Part shown: piece after piece, positions 50,068 through 58,470 of the stretch
How positions within the stretch are numbered: position 1 is the stretch's first letter
How the letters are laid out: each line of letters opens with the position of its first letter
DNA from: Marinibaculum pumilum
GTDB lineage: Bacteria > Pseudomonadota > Alphaproteobacteria > Ferrovibrionales > Ferrovibrionaceae
Length of the DNA stretch: 64,000 nt
Assembly (NCBI RefSeq): GCF_042646425.1
Contig: NZ_JBHRTR010000054.1
Coordinates: 496,001 to 560,000 of the forward strand
Direction: 5' to 3'
Notes under the pieces: generated by a model
The model's database searches: none
Seen by the model: the letters and a program-made list of their open reading frames with translations, nothing else
What the model was told of the DNA's origin: nothing
Made by a program: the position numbers and the translations under genes

Positions 50068-50077
50068 NNNNNNNNNN
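50068..50077. other. Assembly gap (10 N)
   Basis: Ten N that replace the start of the DUF3426 gene. Relatives need at least 40-100 more codons, so the real missing length must exceed ten bases. Confidence 0.95.
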
Positions 50078-50109
50078 ACGGCGGCCGACGCCAACCAACC
50101 GGAGGAAAC

Positions 50110-51729
50110 ATGGACGCCACCCCGCCCGCCACCTCGGCCGCCGCGCCGCAGGACGGACCGGAAGCCGCCGCGCCCGCCGCCATCGAGGACGCGCATGTCT
50201 TCCTGCCGGAACTCTGGGCCGGGTTCGCCGAGTTCCAGCCGCGCAAGACGGCCCTGGTCTGCGACGGGGTGCGGCGCGACTGGGCGGGCTTCAATGCCGG
50301 CATGAACCGGGTGGCCAACCGGCTCAATGCGGCCGGCATCGGCCGCGGCGACCGGGTCGCCGTGGTGATGGCGAACTCGGTGACGATGCTGGAGGTGATG
50401 TTCGGCGTGGTGAAGGCCGGTGCCTGCGTGGTGCCGCTGTCGGCCATGCTGACCGGCGAGCAGATCGCCGCGCTGGCCGCCGATGCCGGCGCCCGTGCGC
50501 TGTTCGCCAGCGCCGGCCTGCACGAGAGCCTGGAGCCGCATCGCGACCGGCTGTCCGGCATCGATGCCGGGCTGTGGTTCCTGCATGGCGCCACGGCGCC
50601 CGGCTGGCAGGCGCTGGCGCCCTGGCTGGACGGCGCGCCCGAGCATGAGCCGGCGGTGCGCTACGACATGGAGGATGAGTTCAACATCATCTATTCCAGC
50701 GGCACCACCGGCCTGCCCAAGGGCATCGTGCAGACCCACCGGGCGCGGCAGCATTTCGCCTGGTCGAACGCGCTGGAGATGCGCTACCACCGCAACACGG
50801 TGGCTCTGGCGACGACGCCGCTCTATTCCAACGGCACCTTCCTGACCATGCTGCCGACCCTGTTCGTCGGCGGCACCCTGGTCGCGATGCCGGCCTTCGA
50901 CCCGCTGGCCTTCCTGCAGACCGTGGCGCGGGAGAAGGTGACGCATAGCTTCATGGTGCCGACCCAGTTCATCGTCACCCTGGCCCATCCCGGTTTCGAC
51001 CAGTACGACCTGTCCAGCCTGGAGGCGGTGCTGTCGGCCGGCTCGCCGCTGCGCCTGGACACCAAGAAGGCGGTGATCGAGCGGATGACCCCGAACCTGT
51101 ACGAGATCTACGGCATCTCCGAAGGGGTGGCGACGATCATCCGGCCCGACATGGTGATGCGAAAGCCGGGCTCGGTCGGCACCCCGGTGGTCGGCTATCA
51201 CGTCGCGATCATCGGCCCGGACGATGCGCCCCTGCCGCATGGCGAGGTGGGCGAGATCGTCGGCTACGGCGCCGGCATGATGAAGCGCTACAACCGCCGG
51301 CCCGACGCGACGGCGGAGATCGTCTGGCGCGATGCCCGCGGCCGCACCTATCTGCGCACGGGCGATATCGGCCGGATGGACGAGGACGGCTACCTGTACA
51401 TCCTGGACCGCAAGAAGGACATGATCATCTCCGGCGGCTTCAACATCTTCCCCGCCGATCTGGAACAGGTGATCGGCGGCCATCCGGCGGTGATGGACGT
51501 CACGGTGATCGGCGTGCCGCACGAGAAATGGGGCGAGACGCCGCTGGCCCTGGTGATCCGGGAGACGGGCGCGGCGGCCGACGAGGCGGAGATCCTGGCC
51601 TGGGCGAACGAGCGGCTGGGCCGGCACCAGCGGGTCTCCGCCATCGCCTTCCGCGACGACTTCCCCCGCAACGCGCTCGGCAAGGTCCTGAAGCGCGAGC
51701 TGCGCGAACCCTATTGGCGCGACGCCTGA
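50110..51729 (+). CDS. AMP-dependent acyl-CoA synthetase
   Basis: A 539-residue ANL enzyme: IIYSSGTTGLPKGIVQTH near residue 194, EIYGISEG near 335, the hinge TYLRTGDIGRMDEDGYLYILDRKKDMIISGGFNIFPADLE near 417, and the catalytic Lys in NALGKVLKRELR. It activates a carboxylic acid to CoA thioester. Its neighbour 30 bases on is a thiolase, so a beta-oxidation or acyl-CoA degradation step is likely. GGAGGAAAC precedes the ATG. The substrate is not predictable. Confidence 0.87.
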   Translation: MDATPPATSAAAPQDGPEAAAPAAIEDAHVFLPELWAGFAEFQPRKTALVCDGVRRDWAGFNAGMNRVANRLNAAGIGRGDRVAVVMANSVTMLEVMFGVVKAGACVVPLSAMLTGEQIAALAADAGARALFASAGLHESLEPHRDRLSGIDAGLWFLHGATAPGWQALAPWLDGAPEHEPAVRYDMEDEFNIIYSSGTTGLPKGIVQTHRARQHFAWSNALEMRYHRNTVALATTPLYSNGTFLTMLPTLFVGGTLVAMPAFDPLAFLQTVAREKVTHSFMVPTQFIVTLAHPGFDQYDLSSLEAVLSAGSPLRLDTKKAVIERMTPNLYEIYGISEGVATIIRPDMVMRKPGSVGTPVVGYHVAIIGPDDAPLPHGEVGEIVGYGAGMMKRYNRRPDATAEIVWRDARGRTYLRTGDIGRMDEDGYLYILDRKKDMIISGGFNIFPADLEQVIGGHPAVMDVTVIGVPHEKWGETPLALVIRETGAAADEAEILAWANERLGRHQRVSAIAFRDDFPRNALGKVLKRELREPYWRDA

Positions 51730-51759
51730 GGCGGTCGCCCGACGACGAGGAGAGACAAG

Positions 51760-53013
51760 ATGCGCGACGTCTACATCATCGGCACCTATTCGACCGCGTT
51801 CCGCCGCTGGCCGGACAAGAGCTACAAGGACCTGACCCGGGACGCCTATCTGGGCGCCCTGGCCGATGCCGGGCTGGAAAACGGCGATCAGATCGAGAAT
51901 GCCTGGTTCGGCAATTGCGGCATGTGGGCGGATGCCCAGGGCTCAATCCGCGGCCAGGTCTGCATGACGCCGCTGGTGCGCGACGGCCTGTTCCCGGAGC
52001 GGGTGCCGCTGGTCAATGTCGAGGATGCCTGCGCCACCGGCTCCGTCGCCCTGAACGGCGCCTGGAAGGACATCCTGTCGGGCACCGCCGACCTGGCGCT
52101 CGCCATCGCGGTGGAGAAGCTCTACGACCCCGACCATCCGGAGCGCACGATGTCGAAGTTCAACGCCGGCATCGACCAGCAGGACCCGCAGGAATGGCAC
52201 GACTACTACGCCGCCGCGGGCGAGAAGGCGGGCAAGCCGTTCGAGCCCGGCCCCGACCGCACGGTGTTCATGGACACCTACGCGATGCAGGCCTGCTACC
52301 ACATGAAGAAGCATGGCACGACGCAGGCGCAGATCGCCGCCGGCGCGGCAAAGAACCACAATTACGGCGCCCTGAACGATAAGGCGCAGTACCGCTTCGA
52401 GATGAGCGTCGAGGACGTGATGAAGGACCGCGCGGTCAGCTTCCCGCTGACCCGGTCGATGTGCTCGCCGATCGGCGACGGCGCGGCCGCCGCCCTGGTC
52501 TGTTCGGAAGACTTCCTGAGCAACCTGCCGCAGGCGGTACGCGACCGCGCCGTGCGGATCGCTGCCTCCGCGCTCTCCGGCGGCAAGTATCGCAGCCTGG
52601 ACGAGGAGGGGCTGAGCCGGGTCGCCGCGAAGAAGGCGTACAGGCAGGCAGGCATCGGGCCGGAGAAGATCCGGGTGGCGGAGGTGCACGACGCCACCTC
52701 GTTCTGCGAGATCTACCAGGCCGAGATGATGGGCTTCTGCGACGACGGCGAAGGCGGCCGCTTCGTGGAGAGCGGCGCCACCGGCCCCGGCGGGCGGCTG
52801 CCGATCAACACCTCCGGCGGCCTGGTCTCCAAGGGCCATCCGGTCGGCGCCACCGGCCTGTCGATGGTCTACGAACTGTCCACCCAGCTGCGCGGCGAGG
52901 CGGGCGACCGCCAGGTGCCGGATGCCGAATGGGCGCTGGCGGAGAATGGCGGCGGGGTGATCGGCTTCGACGAGGCCTGCTGCGCGGTCACCATCCTGCA
53001 CAAGCCGCAATAG
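51760..53013 (+). CDS. Thiolase family protein (SCP2-thiolase-like acetyl-CoA acyltransferase)
   Basis: A 417-residue thiolase. Nucleophile Cys in EDACATGSVALNGA near residue 90, HDATSFCEIYQAEMMGF, and SKGHPVGATGLSM with the active-site His near 363. The C-terminal CxG motif of classical thiolases is replaced by CCAVTIL, as in SCP2-type thiolases. It would cleave a 3-oxoacyl-CoA or perform the reverse. ACGAGGAGAGACAAG precedes the ATG. Probably co-transcribed with the preceding ligase. Confidence 0.88.
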   Translation: MRDVYIIGTYSTAFRRWPDKSYKDLTRDAYLGALADAGLENGDQIENAWFGNCGMWADAQGSIRGQVCMTPLVRDGLFPERVPLVNVEDACATGSVALNGAWKDILSGTADLALAIAVEKLYDPDHPERTMSKFNAGIDQQDPQEWHDYYAAAGEKAGKPFEPGPDRTVFMDTYAMQACYHMKKHGTTQAQIAAGAAKNHNYGALNDKAQYRFEMSVEDVMKDRAVSFPLTRSMCSPIGDGAAAALVCSEDFLSNLPQAVRDRAVRIAASALSGGKYRSLDEEGLSRVAAKKAYRQAGIGPEKIRVAEVHDATSFCEIYQAEMMGFCDDGEGGRFVESGATGPGGRLPINTSGGLVSKGHPVGATGLSMVYELSTQLRGEAGDRQVPDAEWALAENGGGVIGFDEACCAVTILHKPQ

Positions 53014-53038
53014 CGGCCGACGGGAGCCCGGTCCCGCG

Positions 53039-53695
53039 ATGGCGGAGATCAGCCTCAGCTTCGACAACGGCCCGAACCCGGAGGCGACGCCGCGCGTCCT
53101 CGACAGCCTGGCGCGGCGCGGCATCCTGGCCACCTTCTTCCTGGTCTGCCGCAACCTGGACGACCCTGCCGCACTGGCCGCGGCGGAGGCCGCCCATGCG
53201 GCCGGCCACTGGATCGGCAACCATACGATGACCCACGACGTGCCCCTGGGCATCGACCCCGACCCGGAGGCGCCGCAGCGGGAGATCGCGGTGGCGCAGG
53301 CGAAGCTGGGCGCGCTGGCCCATCCGGAAAAGCTGTTCCGGCCGTTCGCCAAGGGCGAGCTGGGGCCCCGCCTGCTCTCGCAGGCCGCCGTCGATCACCT
53401 CTGCCGCGGCGGCTATACCTGTGTGCTCTGGACCCATGTCCCGGGCGATTTCGACGACCATGACGGCTGGCCCGATCGCGCGATGGCGCAGATCGCGGCA
53501 GCGGAGGCGGCGGGGCGCAGCCACCAGCTGATCGTGCTGCACGATGCCGTGCCGCCGGCGATGCGCCACCTGGACGCCTTCCTCGACCGGCTGGCCGATG
53601 CCGACCACAGCTTCCGCCAGGACCATCCGCCGGACTGCGTGCCGATCCGCCGCGGCGATATCGTCGGCAATCTGGAGGGGCTGGTCGCCGGGTGA
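53039..53695 (+). CDS. Polysaccharide-deacetylase (NodB) fold protein with altered metal motif
   Basis: A 218-residue cytoplasmic-looking NodB-fold protein (no signal peptide). Motif 1 reads SFDNGPNPEATPRVLD: the catalytic-base Asp is kept but the metal-binding second Asp of FDDGP is Asn. Motif 2 is HTMTH (metal His pair kept), motif 3 RPF, and motif 5 LIVLHDA. Metal binding may be weakened or the substrate non-polysaccharide. Follows the thiolase by 25 bases, an unexpected partner for a sugar deacetylase. Confidence 0.8.
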   Translation: MAEISLSFDNGPNPEATPRVLDSLARRGILATFFLVCRNLDDPAALAAAEAAHAAGHWIGNHTMTHDVPLGIDPDPEAPQREIAVAQAKLGALAHPEKLFRPFAKGELGPRLLSQAAVDHLCRGGYTCVLWTHVPGDFDDHDGWPDRAMAQIAAAEAAGRSHQLIVLHDAVPPAMRHLDAFLDRLADADHSFRQDHPPDCVPIRRGDIVGNLEGLVAG

Positions 53696-53725
53696 TCCAT
53701 CGCCCGGTTCGCCTGGAGGCGGCGC

Positions 53726-54127
53726 ATGTCGCAAGCGATCCTGTTCAAAGAACCGCTGGCGGGCCTGCCGGAGCCCGCCTTCAGGATCCGCATGTCCGGC
53801 CGGCTGGAGCCGGAGCGGATCACCGCCACCTTCCTCGATGCCGCGCGGCGCGCCGGGACCGGCAGCCTCTACCTCCTGATCGACCGCCGCGGCATGGAGC
53901 CCTTCGCCAATGCCCGCTGGTACATCGCCTTCTTCCGGCAGCTGCATGAGGCGGGCATCACCCGCTACCGCAGCGTCGTCCTCGACACCGACGCCCTGCG
54001 CCCGCATATGGGCGCGCTGGTCCAGGAGGCCGCCATCGCCGCCGGCCTGGACGCCGTCATCCGCCATGCCTGGACAGAGGCGGAGGCGCTGCGCCACCTG
54101 CGGGAGATGATGACCGCGGGGCCGTAG
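53726..54127 (+). CDS. Unrecognised small alpha/beta protein, family copy 4
   Basis: A 133-residue protein similar in plan to the three family copies at 20.3-22.9 kb and very close to copy 5: GSLYLLIDRRGMEPFANARWYIAFFRQLHEAGITRYRSVVLDTDALRPHMGALVQEAAIAAGLDAVIRHAWTEAEALRHLREMM. Copies 4 and 5 keep LDxRG and GI-x-RYR-x-VV as core. No signal or membrane helix. It lies 30 bases after the deacetylase-like gene, probably co-transcribed. Function unknown. Confidence 0.6.
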   Translation: MSQAILFKEPLAGLPEPAFRIRMSGRLEPERITATFLDAARRAGTGSLYLLIDRRGMEPFANARWYIAFFRQLHEAGITRYRSVVLDTDALRPHMGALVQEAAIAAGLDAVIRHAWTEAEALRHLREMMTAGP

Positions 54128-54282
54128 GACGGGAAGCCGGCGGCCGGCCCACGCCATCCGAACGGTTGTCGCCCGCCGCCCGTGCGTGAAGATGGCAGGA
54201 TCGGTCCCGACGGAGACCGGTCGGGCTTCGCCGCCCCGGTTGTCCGTCCGGGCCCGTCTCGGGTGCCCATCGAGGTCCACGC

Positions 54283-54681
54283 ATGACAGCGAACATCCTC
54301 AGCTATGCGCCCCTCAGCCTGGGCCCGGACCTGGCCTTCAAGGTCTGCCTGGGCGGCCGGCCCGATGCCGTGGCGATCGCCCGCCTGTACCGGGAGATGG
54401 CCGGGCAGGCGGAAGACGGCATCCTCAACACGATCCTGGACAGGCGCGGCGCGGAATCGGTCGCCGACCTCGACTTCTATATCGACTTCTTCCAGCGCCT
54501 GCGGGACGCCGGCATCCGCCGCTATCGGACCGTGGTGATCGATTCGGATGCCAACCGGCCGCACATGGCGGCCCTGGCGCAGGAGGCGGCGCAGGCCGTC
54601 GGCCTGGACGCGCAGATCAGGCATGCCTGGTCGGAGGACAAGGCACGCCAGTGCCTGCAGGAGATGATGGCCGACAGCTGA
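54283..54681 (+). CDS. Unrecognised small alpha/beta protein, family copy 5
   Basis: A 132-residue protein, the nearest relative of copy 4 (DGILNTILDRRGAES, FFQRLRDAGIRRYRTVVIDSDANRPHMAALAQEAAQAVGLDAQIRHAWSE, QEMM). The N-terminal 30 residues are more divergent (YAPLSLGPDLAFKVCLGGRPDA). It starts 155 bases after copy 4 and probably arose by tandem duplication. It converges on the LacI-type gene, 25 bases away. The common STAS-like pattern is strand, DxRG turn, helix, GI-strand. Confidence 0.62.
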   Translation: MTANILSYAPLSLGPDLAFKVCLGGRPDAVAIARLYREMAGQAEDGILNTILDRRGAESVADLDFYIDFFQRLRDAGIRRYRTVVIDSDANRPHMAALAQEAAQAVGLDAQIRHAWSEDKARQCLQEMMADS

Positions 54682-54706
54682 TCGCTGCCGCGGCGACAGG
54701 CGATGT

Positions 54707-55951
54707 TCAGGCGACCTTGCGCCCCCTGCTGCGCCGTCGCTCCGTCTTGCGCGCCGGCTTGGCAGCCGGCTCCGGCACCGTATCGCTCCGCTGTCCGCCG
54801 GTGATCGCCACCGCCTCCTCCGGCCGCGGCAGGCGGGCGGAGCCGCGCTCCACGAACAGCACCGGCACCTCGACGATGGTGCGGCGGTTCGACGGCTGGT
54901 CGTGCAGGCCCAGGATCAGGTCGACACTCGCCTCGACCAGCTCCTCGATCGGCTGCCGCAGGGTGGTCAGGGCATAGGCTGTCCAGGCCGATTGCGGGGT
55001 GTCGTCGAAACCGATCACCGACAGGTCGTCGGGCACCCTCAGGCCCGCTTCCCGCGCGGCATCGATCGCCCCCATCGCCATCATGTCGTTGGCGCCGAAG
55101 ATCGCGTCCGGGCGCGGCCCTTCTGCCAGCAGCGACAGCACCGCCTGCCGCGCGCCCTCATAGCTGTAGTTGGCCTCCATCCGGACCACCTGCGCCGCGG
55201 TGTCGATACCCAGAGCGGCAAGGCCCTCGTAGAAGCCGCGCTCCCGGTTGATGCCGGTGGAGGTGTCGCGATGCCCGGCGATGAAGCCGAAGCGGCGATG
55301 GCCGGCGCGCACCAGCAGGGTCGCCACCAGCCGCGCGCCGCCGTAATTGTCGCTGGTCACGCTGTGCGCCGGCACGCCGGGCACGGTGCGGTTGAACAGC
55401 ACCACCGGGGTGCCGCGCCGTTCGCACTCCGCGGCCATGTCGGAACTCAAGGTGGCGGCGCCGATGATCACGCCGTCGACCTGATACTGCAGGACCTGGG
55501 GCAGAAGCGCGTCCAGGTCGCCGCCGGGCGGCACAGTGAACAGCAGCACCTGCCGGCCCGCCTCCTGCAGGCGCAGGGAAAGGACGCGCAGGGCCTGCTG
55601 GTAGAACTGGTATTCCAGGTTGCCCAGCACCACACCGATGATGTTGGTCCGCCGGGTGATCATGCTGCGGGCGATGGCGTTCGGCATGTAGCCGATCTGC
55701 TCGGCAGCCGACATCACCTTGGCGCGGGTCGCCGGGCTGATGCTGGCACCGGGGGTGAAGGCGCGGGAGACAGCCGATTGCGACACGCCGGCCAGCCGCG
55801 CCACCTCGATCGCGGAAGGCCGGCGCGACCGCGCCAGCGGTTCCTGGACCTTCTCCCGCTGCGTCCTGTCGTGCTGCGCTCTGTCCCGGTTGGGCTTGTC
55901 CCGTTGCATGTCGTCCCGATGCGGTTGGCCCCCGATGCGGTCGGCCCTCAT
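54707..55951 (-). CDS. LacI-family transcriptional regulator
   Basis: A 414-residue repressor with a helix-turn-helix SAIEVARLAGVSQSAVSRAFTPGASISPATR near residue 47 and a periplasmic-binding-protein-like ligand domain (NIIGVVLGNLEYQFYQQALRVLSLRLQEAG to DLSVIGFDDTPQSAWTAYALTTLRQPIEE). The N-terminal 45 residues (RADRIGGQPHRDDMQRDKPNRDRAQHDRTQREK) and the C-terminal 20 residues (RKTERRRSRGRKVA) are highly charged and lie outside the fold. ATG 55951 has CGGAGG nine bases upstream. Effector unknown; nothing in the flanks is clearly a sugar system. Confidence 0.87.
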   Translation of the reverse strand: MRADRIGGQPHRDDMQRDKPNRDRAQHDRTQREKVQEPLARSRRPSAIEVARLAGVSQSAVSRAFTPGASISPATRAKVMSAAEQIGYMPNAIARSMITRRTNIIGVVLGNLEYQFYQQALRVLSLRLQEAGRQVLLFTVPPGGDLDALLPQVLQYQVDGVIIGAATLSSDMAAECERRGTPVVLFNRTVPGVPAHSVTSDNYGGARLVATLLVRAGHRRFGFIAGHRDTSTGINRERGFYEGLAALGIDTAAQVVRMEANYSYEGARQAVLSLLAEGPRPDAIFGANDMMAMGAIDAAREAGLRVPDDLSVIGFDDTPQSAWTAYALTTLRQPIEELVEASVDLILGLHDQPSNRRTIVEVPVLFVERGSARLPRPEEAVAITGGQRSDTVPEPAAKPARKTERRRSRGRKVA

Positions 55952-56154
55952 ATTGCTGGCCTCCGGGGTACGATGGGTCGCTGGGGGGGGCGGACGGCCG
56001 CCGGAGCGGCCGGGCGTATCGCCTTCGGCCGGGACCCGACAGCCGGTTGCACTATCGCCCTGCATGCAGCCTATGCTGGCGATCCCGGCAACGACAAGCG
56101 GAAGCTGACCTGCTCCACCGCCGGATTGTCAAGGCAGTCGGCGCGGTAACGGCG

Positions 56155-56910
56155 TCAGCGGGCAATCAGGGAAAGGCCCGGCACCCGCCGCACCAGTCGC
56201 TCGTTGCGCAGCACGGCGTGCAGGTTGCGCCGCGCAAGCCTCGCATGCTCGCGGGCCAGCGCTTCCGCCCGCGCGCCTTCCCGCCCCTCGATCGCCTCCG
56301 CGATCGCCCAGTGCTGCGCCTGGGCCTGGCGCATCACGTCCCGGAACACCGGCAGGGCGGCCTGCGCCTCGACAAAGGCGCTGGGGGAGGCGAAGGGCAG
56401 GGTCACCACCCGCTCGATCTCCCGCCGCAGCAGGTCGCTGCCGGCGAGGCCGGACAGCAGGTCGTGGAATCGCTCGTTGCATGCGACATAGGCCTCGAAG
56501 TCCATGCGCTCCGGGGTCGCGCCGACGATCCCGTCGAGATCCTCCAGCACCACGCGCAGCGCCGTCATCGCCTCCGGCGCGGCGCCGCGCTCCGCCGCCA
56601 GCCGCGCCGCCGTCCCTTCCAGCACGCCGCGCAGCTCGATCGCATCGACGACATCGCTGTCGCTGAAGGCGCGGACCGCATGGCCGCCTCCGGGCAGCGC
56701 CTCCAGCAGGCCCTCCTGCGCCAGGCGCGCCAGCGCCGCGCGCACCGGGGTCCGCGACAGGCCCAGCCGGTCGACCAGCGCCAGCTCCGACATCCGCTCG
56801 CCGGGCCGGACCTCGCCGCTGTAGATCAGCTCCCGCACGCCCAGCAGCGCCTTCAGCGACTGCGAGGCCAGGCTTCCCCGCTGCCGGCTCTCCCCCGACC
56901 GGGCGGTCAT
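56155..56910 (-). CDS. GntR-family regulator, FCD (FadR-type) subfamily
   Basis: A 251-residue regulator: winged helix SQSLKALLGVRELIYSGEVRPGERMSELALVDRLGLSRTPVRAALARLAQEGLLE near residue 18, then an FCD domain (DAIELRGVLEGTAARLAAERGA, CNERFHDLLSGLAG, with metal-binding residues D, H and H). GGGAGGGGCGG precedes the ATG. Divergent from the methyltransferase-BMP transporter operon across 255 bases with two TGTATACA palindromes, so it very likely controls that operon, with a small organic molecule as effector. Confidence 0.88.
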   Translation of the reverse strand: MTARSGESRQRGSLASQSLKALLGVRELIYSGEVRPGERMSELALVDRLGLSRTPVRAALARLAQEGLLEALPGGGHAVRAFSDSDVVDAIELRGVLEGTAARLAAERGAAPEAMTALRVVLEDLDGIVGATPERMDFEAYVACNERFHDLLSGLAGSDLLRREIERVVTLPFASPSAFVEAQAALPVFRDVMRQAQAQHWAIAEAIEGREGARAEALAREHARLARRNLHAVLRNERLVRRVPGLSLIAR

Positions 56911-56941
56911 CCGCCCCTCCCGCCGGAGTGCAGCGAAGCCT

Positions 56942-56949
56942 TGTATACA
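56942..56949. promoter_or_regulatory. TGTATACA operator 1 (GntR/FCD type)
   Basis: A perfect 8-bp palindrome TTGTATACATT context, close to the GntR-gene start. The TGTATACA core is typical of FCD-subfamily GntR operators. A second copy lies 153 bp away. Confidence 0.7.
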
Positions 56950-57094
56950 TTGTCGCAGGTCGGGCATCGCGCCGGATGCGCCCACCGCCTGCATTCATAT
57001 GTGCAGGGCCCGCAAATTTCCGGGACCATCATGCCTGCCCTCCGGATCCCGGGTTGACCGGGCATCCACTGCAAATCAGTATCGCCGCCAATCC

Positions 57095-57102
57095 TGTATA
57101 CA
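57095..57102. promoter_or_regulatory. TGTATACA operator 2 (GntR/FCD type)
   Basis: The same palindrome in the context CTGTATACATT, 63 bases before the MetE-like ATG. The pair gives a divergent promoter where each gene has a site; looping is conceivable. Confidence 0.7.
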
Positions 57103-57165
57103 TTCCAGGGCAGGGGCAAGCGCCCTGCCCGCCGGCCGTCAGCCCAACACGAAAGGACAGGTTCA

Positions 57166-58284
57166 ATGGGAGAGAAAGCGCCGTTCCGTGCCGACCATGT
57201 CGGCAGTTTCCTGCGCCCCAAGCGTCTGAGCGAGGCGCGCGCGAAGGCGCAGGAGGGCAAGATCGACGCCGCAGAACTGCGCGCGGTCGAGGACGAGTGC
57301 ATCCGCGAGGTGGTGAAGAAGCAGGAGGAGCATGGCCTGCACGGCATCACCGACGGCGAGTTCCGGCGCACCTTCTTCCATGTCGACTTCCTGGAGAAGC
57401 TGGACGGTGTCAACGTCACCTATGGCGAGTTCTCCTCCCATTTCCGCAAGGACGACGGCTCCGAAGTCGGCTTCGCGCCGCCGACCATGCATGTCGATTC
57501 CCGCATCGGCCATGCGCAGCCGATCCAGGGCGCCGATTTCGACTTCCTGAAGTCCGTCGTCAGCCACACGCCGAAGGTCTGCATCCCCGCACCGTCGATG
57601 CTGCACTTCCGCGGCGGCCGCAAGGGCATCTCCGAGGATGTCTATCCGGACCTGGAAGCCTTCTACGACGACCTGGCAGCCGCCTATCGCGACGAGATCG
57701 CCGACCTGGCGGGGCGCGGCTGCCGCTACCTGCAGATGGACGACACCAACCTCGCCTATCTCTGCGACCCGGAGATCCGCCAGCGTACCGCCGACCGCGG
57801 CGACGACCCGGACGACCTGACCCGGCTCTACTGCCGGATGGTCAACGATGCGATCAGGGACCGGCCCGACGACATGGTGGTCGGCGTGCATCTGTGCCGC
57901 GGCAATTTCAAGAGCGCCTGGGTCGCCCAGGGCGGCTACGAGCCGGTGGCGGAGATCCTGTTCAACGAGATGGCGATCGACGCCTTCTTCCTGGAATATG
58001 ATGACGAGCGGTCCGGCGATTTCGCGCCGTTGCGCCACATGCCGAAGGGCAAGACCGTGGTGCTGGGCCTGATGAGCTCCAAGAAGGCCGATGTCGAGCC
58101 GGCCGACACGATCCGCAAGCGCATCGACGAGGCCGCGGCCTATGTCCCCCTGGAGCAGTGCGCGCTGAGCCACCAGTGCGGCTTTTCCTCCACCGCGCAT
58201 GGCAACGAACTGTCCGACGACGACCAGTGGCGCAAGCTCGACCGCTGCGTCGAGGTCGCGCAGGCGGTGTGGGGCAGCGTCTGA
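57166..58284 (+). CDS. Cobalamin-independent methionine synthase II family protein (stand-alone MetE C-terminal-like)
   Basis: A 372-residue protein equal to the C-terminal catalytic half of MetE. Zinc-ligand motifs are intact: VGVHLCRGN (His and Cys near 244-246), the Glu near FFLEYDDERSG, and CALSHQCGF (Cys near 331). MetE-like DGEFRRTFFHVDFLEKLDG and DDTNLAYL follow. It lacks the N-terminal folate-binding half, so the methyl donor is probably not polyglutamyl folate. Related stand-alone proteins exist with unproven substrates. AAAGGACAGG precedes the ATG. It heads the BMP-transporter operon and is divergent from the GntR gene. Confidence 0.85.
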   Translation: MGEKAPFRADHVGSFLRPKRLSEARAKAQEGKIDAAELRAVEDECIREVVKKQEEHGLHGITDGEFRRTFFHVDFLEKLDGVNVTYGEFSSHFRKDDGSEVGFAPPTMHVDSRIGHAQPIQGADFDFLKSVVSHTPKVCIPAPSMLHFRGGRKGISEDVYPDLEAFYDDLAAAYRDEIADLAGRGCRYLQMDDTNLAYLCDPEIRQRTADRGDDPDDLTRLYCRMVNDAIRDRPDDMVVGVHLCRGNFKSAWVAQGGYEPVAEILFNEMAIDAFFLEYDDERSGDFAPLRHMPKGKTVVLGLMSSKKADVEPADTIRKRIDEAAAYVPLEQCALSHQCGFSSTAHGNELSDDDQWRKLDRCVEVAQAVWGSV

Positions 58285-58470
58285 TCACCCGGAACGACGG
58301 CAGGAACGGCCGGGGGGCAGCCGGGATCACGGCCGCCCCTTTTTCCACTCCCGGCTCCATGCCATCGTGCGGCCGACGGGCCGGCGGCCCGGGTGGCGCG
58401 CCACTTGCGACAGATGGCGCTTCGCATGAACCGGGCGCTTCGACCCGGCAGACAACAAGGAGGCTTTGAC

